Assembly: GCA_007124075.1 (NCBI GenBank)
Contig: SLFV01000384.1
Coordinates: 1 to 5,290, forward strand
Source: Roseimaritima sp.
GTDB lineage: Bacteria; Planctomycetota; Planctomycetia; Pirellulales; Pirellulaceae
Length of the DNA stretch: 5,290 nucleotides
Direction of reading: 5' to 3'
Shown here piece by piece: positions 1-5,290 of the stretch; position 1 is the stretch's first letter, and each line of letters starts with the position of its first letter. A program made the position numbers and the translations under genes. The notes under the pieces are model-generated. The model was not told the DNA's origin. It saw only the letters and a list, made by a program, of their open reading frames with translations, and did no database searches.

Positions 1-1
1 C

Positions 2-841
2 GGCACGGCTCGCGAATCGTTGAATTATGTTAAACGTGGGCAGGAATGGGTGCCACGGAAACAATGGGAACGCGACCGCGGAATCGTGCGCTCGGCGGGA
101 CGATACCACATTCCCGAGGACCTAGCGATGCAGAATGCTGCGAAGGAGAATGCGACGCGCAGCAACCACTGGGGACGTGAAATCGCAAAGTTACGTGGGC
201 TTGCGTTACGTGGGGGCGAGAAAGGGGGCGAAGCCATGCAGTCACTACGGGCGATCGACGACCCGTTGGCTGCGGCAGCGATTGGTGACGAATTGACCAA
301 TCCGCGGAACAGAAAACAACCGCTTCCGTTGCGGTTGCTGTGGGTCGAGTTACTAGGTCGATTCCGGACCCCGAAAGCGGTGGAGCCTTTGGTATGGGCG
401 GGAGTGCGAGAAACTGACAACGTCGTGCGCGAGGCGGCTTTAGAAAAACTGGAAAAGTACGGCGCTCACTCCGCAGTGTTGACCTATGTACCGATGTTGA
501 AAAGCCAAAATAATGCGGATGTCAAGAATGCGGGGCGCGCCCTGGCGTTTTTGCCTGACCCTGAAATCAGATTTCAGCTCATTGACGCTTTGATTACCGA
601 ACACACGACGATCACGACGCCAGCGACGGAAACCAATGTCGGGTTTTCTTCATCGGGTGCCGGCGGTATGTCCTTCGGTGCCACCCCGCAAAAACGTACC
701 GATCATGTCCGCAATCCTCAGGTGTTGGCCGCGTTGCGCGCGATCGCTCCAGGAGCCGATTTTGGATACGACAAAGACGCTTGGCGACGCTACTTTGCCG
801 AACAGCTTAGCAGTTACAGCGGCGATCTGCGTCGGGATTAG
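2..841 (+). CDS. HEAT-repeat-like protein, planctomycete type (5' partial)
   Basis: The frame is open to the left edge: codons before the first possible start (TTG at 20) read G-T-A-R-E-S, so the true start lies outside the window and only the last 279 residues are seen. Residues about 8-45 form two short tandem units (YVKRGQEWVP... and IVRSAGRYHIPE...), like the linker modules with a G-x-W/Y core found in planctomycete secreted proteins. Residues about 75-200 are helical pairs with HEAT-like character (for example AVEPLVWAGVRETDNVVREA and VKNAGRALAFLPDPEIRFQL). A Gly/Ser-rich loop (SSSGAGGMSFG) follows, then an ending with FGYDKDAWRRYF that I recall from planctomycete HEAT proteins. HEAT repeats usually act as protein-binding scaffolds, and no catalytic residues are evident. 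The gene ends with TAG. The precise function is unknown. The HEAT assignment is moderately sure, and the coding status is very sure. Confidence 0.85.
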   Translation, partial: GTARESLNYVKRGQEWVPRKQWERDRGIVRSAGRYHIPEDLAMQNAAKENATRSNHWGREIAKLRGLALRGGEKGGEAMQSLRAIDDPLAAAAIGDELTNPRNRKQPLPLRLLWVELLGRFRTPKAVEPLVWAGVRETDNVVREAALEKLEKYGAHSAVLTYVPMLKSQNNADVKNAGRALAFLPDPEIRFQLIDALITEHTTITTPATETNVGFSSSGAGGMSFGATPQKRTDHVRNPQVLAALRAIAPGADFGYDKDAWRRYFAEQLSSYSGDLRRD

Positions 842-854
842 GACCTGACCCCTT
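840..854. repeat. Possible dispersed 'AGGACCTGACCCC' element at gene end
   Basis: The stop codon of the HEAT-repeat gene runs straight into AGGACCTGACCCCTT; the reverse strand reads AAGGGGTCAGGTCCT. From memory, GGGGTCAGGTC-type words recur in many bacterial genomes between genes and near IS200/REP-associated tyrosine transposase genes. Only one copy is present here, so its repeat nature cannot be shown from this window. It could equally be chance sequence. Confidence 0.25.
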
Positions 855-894
855 AACAACCGCACCTTTCCCTATCGCCCGAACGAGCCCCCCT

Positions 895-2433
895 ATGTCT
901 TTATCGAGGTTAAAAACGCACATCGGTTTTCTCGTCGCCCTTGTGCTTTGGCCCTCCTGCTTTGACGAAATCGCTACCGCTACGGACCCACAGACGGCAC
1001 GCAAGAACGTACTGTTTATCGTATCGGACGACCTAAATGATTTCCTGGGCTGTTACGGCAACCCCCTGGCGAAGACCCCAAATATCGACCGCTTGGCAGC
1101 GCGAGGCACGCTGTTTCAGCGGGCCTACTGCACTTTTCCCTTGTGTGGCCCAAGTCGCAATTCAATGCTCACGGGGCTGTACCCGAATAGCACCGGGATT
1201 TTACGCAATCAGGAACTCTTCCGCCAAACCATTCCCAGCCACATCAGTTTGCCTCAAGCCTTTCGGCTGGATGGTTACTTTGCCGCCCGAATTGGCAAAA
1301 TGTACCACTACAACGTGCCTCGTTCGGTGGGAACCAATGGACACGATGATCCGGGTTCCTGGGAACTGGAGATCAATCCCGCAGGTGTCGATCGACTGGA
1401 TGAAGAACCGTTCATTTACACGCTCCGGCCCGGACAATTTGGCGGCACGCTCAGTTGGTACGCCTCGCCCAAAAGCGATCCCTACCACACCGATGGCATC
1501 ATGGCATTGGATGCCCAGTGGGTTTTGGAGCGTTGCGCGGCTCGTCGTGATCGACCATTTTTTCTGGCTGTCGGCTTCTATCGACCGCACACACCTTACG
1601 TTGCACCTGAGGACCCCTATTTTGGCTATTACGACCAGCAGCAGATGCCAATCCACCCTGATGTGACGCAGTTTGTCGACAAAGTCCCCCAGGCGGCCTT
1701 GGCAAGTTACAAGCCGGAACAGGACAAACTGACCGATGAACTGAGGCGGCAGGCGGTCCAAGCCTACTATGCCAGCATCAGTTTTATGGATGCGCAGGTT
1801 GGCAAGGTGGTCGATGCGTTGGACCGTCTAGGTTTGTCTGAAAACACTGTGATTGTTTTTACCAGTGATCATGGATATCACATGGGCGAACATGGATTGT
1901 GGCAAAAGATGAGCTTGTTTGAAGAGAGTGCTCGGGTCCCGATGTTGATTGTTGCCCCGGGTGTGGCGAAATCGGGAACGGTCGTTGAAACGCCCGTTTC
2001 GCAAGTCGATTTGTATCCAACGCTGGCGGAATTATGCGGGGTCCCATCGCCCGATACGCTGCAGGGGCAAAGCTTAGTGCCGATACTCCAGGACCCTACC
2101 AACGAAGGTCGGGGCTGGGCATTGACCCAGGTTACTCGGCGGCATGGCAGATCGGTTGGCAACGATCGTCAAGGTCAATTTTTGGGCTATTCGCTACGCA
2201 CGCAGCGTTGGCGGTACACGCAGTGGGACGAGGGCCGTGAGGGGGTGGAACTGTACGATCATCAAGCAGACCCCCAGGAAATGAGTAATCTAGCGGGCAT
2301 GCCCGAACACGCGAAAGCCGAGCAAAATCTGGCGATGAAGCTTCGGCAGGCGATCCAAAGCAGCTTTCCTGAATCTGGGGAAACCCCGCCGCTGGTCCCT
2401 CGCGTTTGGGCACCGAATTTGACCGACCCGTAA
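895..2433 (+). CDS. Secreted sulfatase, iduronate-2-sulfatase-like (type I, formylglycine)
   Basis: This predicted 512-residue enzyme should hydrolyse sulfate esters on a sulfated glycan after export; the best family match by eye is iduronate-2-sulfatase. A signal peptide is visible: basic residues R5 and K7, a hydrophobic core at about 10-20, and probable cleavage near residue 29. The alkaline-phosphatase/sulfatase fold begins at NVLFIVSDDLND with metal ligands D45 and D46. The maturation motif is C84-G-P-S-R88, where C84 would become formylglycine. Other pocket residues are K135 and H138 (GKMYH), H232 (RPHTPY), D325 and H326 (SDHGYHMGEHG) and K338. The C-terminal subdomain contains the usual ELYDHQADPQEMSNLA segment. 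Length is typical for the family. The ATG at 895 is chosen because it gives the signal peptide; there is no clear Shine-Dalgarno sequence. Maturation needs a formylglycine-generating enzyme, not encoded here. The true substrate is not decidable from sequence; an algal or host polysaccharide is possible. Confidence 0.93.
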   Translation: MSLSRLKTHIGFLVALVLWPSCFDEIATATDPQTARKNVLFIVSDDLNDFLGCYGNPLAKTPNIDRLAARGTLFQRAYCTFPLCGPSRNSMLTGLYPNSTGILRNQELFRQTIPSHISLPQAFRLDGYFAARIGKMYHYNVPRSVGTNGHDDPGSWELEINPAGVDRLDEEPFIYTLRPGQFGGTLSWYASPKSDPYHTDGIMALDAQWVLERCAARRDRPFFLAVGFYRPHTPYVAPEDPYFGYYDQQQMPIHPDVTQFVDKVPQAALASYKPEQDKLTDELRRQAVQAYYASISFMDAQVGKVVDALDRLGLSENTVIVFTSDHGYHMGEHGLWQKMSLFEESARVPMLIVAPGVAKSGTVVETPVSQVDLYPTLAELCGVPSPDTLQGQSLVPILQDPTNEGRGWALTQVTRRHGRSVGNDRQGQFLGYSLRTQRWRYTQWDEGREGVELYDHQADPQEMSNLAGMPEHAKAEQNLAMKLRQAIQSSFPESGETPPLVPRVWAPNLTDP

Positions 2434-2451
2434 GGAACGGACCAGGATCTA

Positions 2452-2464
2452 CCGCCCAAGGCGG
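2452..2464. terminator. Small hairpin between convergent genes
   Basis: CCGCC-CAA-GGCGG makes a perfect 5-bp G+C stem with a 3-base loop, 18 bases after the sulfatase stop and 21 bases after (in its own direction) the stop of the gene on the opposite strand. A symmetrical hairpin between tail-to-tail genes could end transcription from both sides. It has no T tract on either strand, so as an intrinsic terminator it is weak and it may be incidental. Confidence 0.25.
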
Positions 2465-2485
2465 AAGACTGCTTCATCCAAACGC

Positions 2486-3397
2486 TCAGGGTTCGCGCTG
2501 CGCAAACCGCGCTTGCATCTCCGCCAGGGAAACCGTGATACCATTGACCAACTGCTTCAGGTCTTCGCGATCAAACGCCTTCAAGGCCGCCACGGGGCGC
2601 AATTCCGCTGCAAACGGCACTGCGGTTCCCTGAGGCACCGTCAGCAACGCGAACCGATCGGGCGTTGGGATTCGCGAAAACAGTCCCCCTTCGGAGACGT
2701 GAATGACCCGATCTTCCTGAAATCCGGCGGGCAACAATTGCATGTGGGGTTCTGCTAGTTGATAGGAACTTTCCGAGCCTTTGTCTAATAGCCAGACCAA
2801 AAATCCCAACGTGCCCGTGTTGGGCGAGACCCAAATCAAATGCCGTAATATCATCATTTTATGCGTTTGCCCCACGGTCATGTTGGTTTTGGCATCAAAG
2901 ATGACCAGCCGCTCGGTTCGCGCAATCTGAACCATGTCCTTCAAGCAGTCCTCGTTACCCCCCAAAACGCCACGCTCGATCATCCCCAACGAAGCACCCA
3001 GATCGCGAGCCGAATCCTTGGTTAGGATCTTGTGTTGGCCATCCATATCCATCGCGAAACCGACGCCGACGCGATCGAGCCAATATTGGGGGGCACCATT
3101 CACTTCGGCCTGCTGAACATTGGCCAGAATCGTAAATTTAAACATGCTTGCGTAGCGTCCTGCGAATTCAGGGACACTTTGCACCGCGCCCGCGCCCAAC
3201 CTCGGGTGAATGATGGTCACCAAATGTGACCAACCAAACTCCGGATGCCGTTCAACGACCACCCCAGGCTTTAGCAACGGCATCGCCTGCGATTGCAATT
3301 GAACGTACGGGGTGGGAAAATCCGCAGCACGCTCTTGGCAAACACCAACGGACCGCATTGACAAGGCAAGCAGGATAATCGCAACCCAATAACGCAT
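2486..3397 (-). CDS. Secreted protein of unknown function
   Basis: I do not recognise this 303-residue protein. It starts with a clear export signal: MRYWVAIILLALSM with cleavage probably between residues 18 and 24. C20 is not in a canonical lipobox (VGVC), so a lipoprotein is unlikely. The mature part looks like a soluble mixed alpha/beta protein without further membrane spans, apart from one hydrophobic beta-like stretch at about 195-204 (GTLGFLVWLL). The two remaining mature-region features are an acidic GFAMDMDGQH segment at 113-122 and a C-terminal helix-rich end (LKAFDREDLKQLVNGITVSLAEMQARF). No catalytic motif is obvious; C151 is the only cysteine in the mature chain. The ATG at 3397 is supported by GAGGGA eight bases upstream and by the signal peptide. 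The gene is 225 bases downstream of the permease on the same strand, probably its own transcription unit, and converges on the sulfatase. Coding status is very likely, because shadow frames are much poorer. Confidence 0.85.
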   Translation of the reverse strand: MRYWVAIILLALSMRSVGVCQERAADFPTPYVQLQSQAMPLLKPGVVVERHPEFGWSHLVTIIHPRLGAGAVQSVPEFAGRYASMFKFTILANVQQAEVNGAPQYWLDRVGVGFAMDMDGQHKILTKDSARDLGASLGMIERGVLGGNEDCLKDMVQIARTERLVIFDAKTNMTVGQTHKMMILRHLIWVSPNTGTLGFLVWLLDKGSESSYQLAEPHMQLLPAGFQEDRVIHVSEGGLFSRIPTPDRFALLTVPQGTAVPFAAELRPVAALKAFDREDLKQLVNGITVSLAEMQARFAQREP

Positions 3398-3405
3398 CTG
3401 AGTAT

Positions 3406-3411
3406 TCCCTC
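3406..3411 (-). promoter_or_regulatory. Ribosome binding site of the secreted unknown protein
   Basis: On the reverse strand GAGGGA lies eight bases before the ATG at 3397. It is the only gene in the window with a recognisable Shine-Dalgarno-like purine block at proper spacing, and it supports the chosen start. Confidence 0.5.
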
Positions 3412-3419
3412 ACGTGCCG

Positions 3420-3452
3420 CTGCCGCCGAGAAAACAGACCGGCGGGCGGCAG
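3420..3452. repeat. 8-bp inverted repeat in the 5' leader
   Basis: CTGCCGCC (3420-3427) is the exact reverse complement of GGCGGCAG (3445-3452), with a 17-base spacer. If transcribed with the gene that starts at 3397, it would form a G+C-rich hairpin ending nine bases before the GAGGGA ribosome site, where it might influence translation or protect the 5' end. It could also be an operator, though the wide spacer makes an RNA hairpin more likely. No function is demonstrated. Confidence 0.4.
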
Positions 3453-3464
3453 TTTCCGAACAAT

Positions 3465-3484
3465 GTCGATCAGCGTCGATCAGC
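3465..3484. repeat. Perfect tandem duplication of a 10-base unit
   Basis: GTCGATCAGC occurs twice head to tail without any mismatch (3465-3474 and 3475-3484), immediately next to the A7/T7 tract. The 10-base period is close to one helical turn, so a protein could contact the same face twice, but a simple slippage duplication is equally plausible. Confidence 0.6.
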
Positions 3485-3512
3485 AAAAAAACGCCGACAA
3501 AACCACCGTCGC
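3485..3512 (-). terminator. Weak intrinsic terminator after the glycosyltransferase-permease operon
   Basis: On the reverse strand GCGAC (3512-3508), a nine-base loop and GTCGGC (3498-3493) can pair with one bulged base, and the stem is followed by an uninterrupted run of seven T (3491-3485). This is the usual order of a rho-independent terminator, about 110 bases after the permease stop. The stem is short (4+1 bp), so efficiency is doubtful. Confidence 0.35.
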
Positions 3513-3513
3513 A

Positions 3514-3543
3514 ATCCTATGCCAGCCCGTTAGCGAACGTCAA
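3514..3543 (-). promoter_or_regulatory. Candidate sigma-70 promoter for the secreted unknown protein
   Basis: On the reverse strand TTGACG (3543-3538) matches five of six bases of the -35 consensus, and TAGGAT (3519-3514) matches four of six of the -10 consensus, with an 18-base spacer. Transcription would start near 3507 and give a leader of about 110 bases containing the tandem repeat and inverted repeat. It overlaps the proposed terminator of the upstream operon. The match is by eye only, and planctomycete promoters are poorly characterised. Confidence 0.3.
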
Positions 3544-3622
3544 TGCTAATCTCCACCGTTCGAACTCGCAAACTTGCTCGCTGCGGCCAATCAATTACGG
3601 ACCGCTTATAAAGGGAGGCTAC

Positions 3623-4477
3623 TTATCCGCCCATCCTAGCGATGAGGTGCGGCAAGATCAGGCGAAACGCGATCAGCCCGCACAAAGCGATCAGTAGCGC
3701 GCCACACGTGACACCGACCGCCAAAGGTAGCTGGTCCAACGGTTGGCCCGTCAGACTGGCACGCGCCGTCGTGATGACCGGGGAAATCGGATTCCAGGTC
3801 GCTAACAATCCTGACAATCCCTCGGTCCGAGCCGGGTAGACGACCGGGGTCAATAGCATCCAAAACTGCGCTACGATCGGAATGCCGCGTTGGACGTCCC
3901 CGTACAAACCGCCCAGCGGAACCAGAGCCATTCCGATCGCAAAACCGCAAAACAGTAACCCCAGCATCATGAGGGGAAACACTACCAAAGTCCCTGTCGG
4001 AACGACCTGCCAAACCGACATCACTACCGCCAACAGGATCATGCGGATCAGAAAGTTGAATCCAACCATATACAGACCCGCCATCAAGATCGCTTCCCGC
4101 GGAAAATTGATCTTTGCCAACATCGGCTTGGCTTGCTGGATCGCCGCAAGGGGACTTTGCATCGATTCCACGAAGGTCTGCCACAGCAGGGTACCCATCA
4201 TCGCAAACGCGGCGTAGGGAATACTGGTGCCTTCGATATTGGTAATTCCTTGGCTTTGCAGAAAAATAAACGTCAGCGACGCAACCAGCGGCGGCAGGAA
4301 CGCCCAGATATAACCAAAATAGGTTTGTCGGTACTGAGCCTTAAGGTCGCGCATGAACAACCGCCAGGCCAATTCGCGACCGGCATGAATATCGCGCAGC
4401 AGATCCTTGATCAAAACCGCTGGATGCTGAATCGCAGGTTCCGGGGTGTAAACTCGTACGGGAAGCTCGCTACTCAT
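3623..4477 (-). CDS. ABC-2 type polysaccharide/polyol export permease
   Basis: This is an inner-membrane subunit of an ABC exporter of the Wzm/KpsM type, which moves lipid-linked or capsular polysaccharide out of the cytoplasm. With the ATG at 4477 it has 284 residues, normal for the family. The N-terminal amphipathic segment ELAWRLFMRDLKAQYRQTYFG followed by IWAFLPPL is diagnostic. Six membrane segments are visible at about 56-75, 90-107, 129-155, 162-189, 200-214 and 253-275. KINFPRE (122-128) lies at the cytoplasmic coupling region between segments 2 and 3, and the conserved RGIPIVAQFWMLLTPVVYP plus NPISPVI precede the last span. An in-frame TTG at 4486, directly after the upstream TGA, would add three residues; ATG is preferred, leaving a nine-base gap and likely translational coupling. 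The family has no ATP-binding site of its own, and the partner ATPase is not in the window. The substrate is unknown. Confidence 0.92.
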   Translation of the reverse strand: MSSELPVRVYTPEPAIQHPAVLIKDLLRDIHAGRELAWRLFMRDLKAQYRQTYFGYIWAFLPPLVASLTFIFLQSQGITNIEGTSIPYAAFAMMGTLLWQTFVESMQSPLAAIQQAKPMLAKINFPREAILMAGLYMVGFNFLIRMILLAVVMSVWQVVPTGTLVVFPLMMLGLLFCGFAIGMALVPLGGLYGDVQRGIPIVAQFWMLLTPVVYPARTEGLSGLLATWNPISPVITTARASLTGQPLDQLPLAVGVTCGALLIALCGLIAFRLILPHLIARMGG

Positions 4478-4486
4478 GCTGGACAA

Positions 4487-5290
4487 TCACTTACTGGGAA
4501 TAACGTAGGAAAAGCTTTCGACCTGGGGCGGCTGTGGCACGGACGGGAACGCCAGATGCTGATTGATCAGCCCCCTCAGTTGTGATAGCCGGGCCTGCCA
4601 GGTGTACTGCTGGCATACCAGTTGGCGCGCGGACTGGCCTAGCCTTTGGCGACGCTGATCATCCCCGCACAGCCAGTCAATCCGCTGCAACCACTGCTGG
4701 GGCTGGTCGGCGATGCACAGGTGTTGACCGTCCGTGCAATCGATTCCCGTGGCCGCCGCACTGCTGGCAACGACGGGCCGCGCCATCGACATCGCCTCCA
4801 GCACCTTGTTTTGGACGCCGCGTGCGATCTGCAAGGGGGCAACCACCATGTCGGCGCTCCGCAGGAAGGGGCGAACATCGGGTACCGCCCCGGTGACGTC
4901 AATCCCCGGCAGACGCGTCAAGCTTAAGATTTCGCTCGTCGGGTGTTTGCCAACAATCTGCAAACTGGCGCCAGGGTAACGCTGTCGAAGTTGCGGCCAA
5001 ACCTGGCTGGCAAACCATTGCATCGCGGTAACATTGGGCAGATAGTCCATCACACCAACAAAACACAGTCGGGGCTCCGTCAGCGCGGAGGTCTGCGGTG
5101 CCTGCTCTGACAAGCCGGGATGGAAGTATTCCGTGTCGACGCCGTTGCAGATTCCGTGGATCGGATGCTCTGCCCGATCCATCGTTCGTCGCAACAGCAA
5201 GGCTTCGTCCTCGCTAACCAACGTGACAGCTTTCGCGGTTCGGACCGCGTCATGTTCCAGTTTCCGAACCCGCTGCGCTTCGGTGCGGTA
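4487..5290 (-). CDS. GT4-like glycosyltransferase of the PEP-CTERM/exosortase-associated sugar transferase type (5' partial)
   Basis: The reading frame stays open to the right edge (it begins YRTEAQRVRKLEHDAV), so the start is outside and only the C-terminal 267 residues are present, about two thirds of a usual ~400-residue member. The TTG at 5221 is internal, not the start. Landmarks of the second GT-B half are VSEDEA (25-30), NGVDTEYFHP (49-58), FVGVMDYLPN (77-86), IVGKHPT (112-118), TGAVPDVRPFL (133-143) and RGVQNKVLEAM (157-167). The last is the nucleotide-sugar binding region. These match by memory the family named stp1 (TIGR03087), found in exopolysaccharide loci with exosortase. The enzyme would add a sugar from a nucleotide donor to a growing lipid-linked glycan at the cytoplasmic face. 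It stops (TGA) nine bases before the permease ATG, so the two are co-transcribed. The donor and acceptor cannot be told. Confidence 0.9.
   Translation of the reverse strand, partial: YRTEAQRVRKLEHDAVRTAKAVTLVSEDEALLLRRTMDRAEHPIHGICNGVDTEYFHPGLSEQAPQTSALTEPRLCFVGVMDYLPNVTAMQWFASQVWPQLRQRYPGASLQIVGKHPTSEILSLTRLPGIDVTGAVPDVRPFLRSADMVVAPLQIARGVQNKVLEAMSMARPVVASSAAATGIDCTDGQHLCIADQPQQWLQRIDWLCGDDQRRQRLGQSARQLVCQQYTWQARLSQLRGLINQHLAFPSVPQPPQVESFSYVIPSK

Larger units (their letters stand above)
3398..3622. other. Intergenic region between permease and secreted unknown protein
   Basis: This is the only gap above 60 bases. Besides the inverted repeat, tandem repeat, terminator and promoter listed separately, it holds an 8-base palindrome GTTCGAAC (3558-3565) and a TTAGC/GCTAA pair (3530-3534 and 3545-3549) around the candidate -35 box. 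I see no convincing small ORF with a ribosome site and no tRNA-like fold. Confidence 0.5.

Noticed and set aside
842..894. Promoter for the sulfatase gene
   Set aside because: No convincing -35/-10 pair or Shine-Dalgarno sequence is visible in the 53-base gap; the gene may be read from an upstream promoter or use signals I cannot recognise.
951..960. Possible lipoprotein signal in the sulfatase (cysteine at residue 22)
   Set aside because: The residues before the cysteine (W-P-S-C) do not fit a lipobox, and a standard cleavage site near residue 29 fits better.
1201..1761. A 186-codon open frame on the reverse strand inside the sulfatase gene
   Set aside because: The overlapping + frame carries all sulfatase motifs; the reverse translation has no recognisable domain, and it is an expected shadow in G+C-rich coding DNA.
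1868..1898. Repeated CATGG words in the sulfatase gene
   Set aside because: They are produced by the codons of the conserved SDHGYHMGEHG motif, so protein constraint explains them.
3214..3232. Perfect 7-bp inverted repeat TGGTCAC-5-GTGACCA
   Set aside because: It lies well inside the coding sequence of the secreted unknown protein (encoding the W-S-H-L-V-T stretch), with no T tract or promoter nearby, so it is most simply explained as chance within codons.
3636..4184. A 182-codon reverse-strand frame inside the permease gene
   Set aside because: Its composition is rich in Asp, Gly, Arg and Ser, typical of an out-of-frame reading of a membrane protein, while the overlapping frame shows the full ABC-2 permease pattern.
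4133..4585. A 150-codon + strand frame spanning the permease/glycosyltransferase junction
   Set aside because: It is antisense to two well-supported genes, has no ribosome site and shows no domain.

Overview
The window most resembles a chromosomal segment of a planctomycete (Pirellulaceae / Rhodopirellula-like). The clues are a HEAT-repeat protein with a C-terminal motif (FGYDKDAWRRYF) that I associate with planctomycete secreted or hypothetical proteins, a secreted iduronate-2-sulfatase-like enzyme (sulfatases are strongly expanded in that phylum), a moderate G+C content, and genes that mostly lack a strong Shine-Dalgarno sequence. This assignment is inference from protein flavour, not a database match.

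Layout. On the + strand, the window opens inside a HEAT-repeat protein gene (2-841, 5' end missing). After a 53-base gap comes a complete sulfatase gene (895-2433). On the - strand, from right to left, there is a glycosyltransferase gene cut by the right edge of the window (4487-5290), followed almost without a gap by an ABC-2 type polysaccharide/polyol export permease (3623-4477). A 225-base intergenic region follows, and then a separate gene for a secreted protein of unknown function (2486-3397). The sulfatase and the unknown protein converge tail to tail over 52 bases.

How the genes may work together. The glycosyltransferase belongs to the GT4-like group annotated as sugar transferase of PEP-CTERM/exosortase-associated polysaccharide loci. 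Together with the permease it looks like the tail of an exopolysaccharide or O-antigen-like synthesis and export operon that extends beyond the right edge. The ATPase partner of the permease is not in the window. The sulfatase would be exported to the periplasm or beyond to desulfate a sulfated glycan. The HEAT-repeat protein and the 303-residue secreted protein have no assigned function.

The 225-base region 3398-3622 carries the only non-coding structure of note: a weak intrinsic-terminator-like hairpin with a T7 tract, a plausible sigma-70 promoter, a perfect 10-base tandem duplication, and an 8-bp inverted repeat in the leader of the unknown gene. I saw no tRNA, rRNA, CRISPR array, insertion sequence or evident mobile-element boundary. 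I did not find a convincing new multi-gene system; the best candidates for a second look are the unknown secreted protein and the composite intergenic region.
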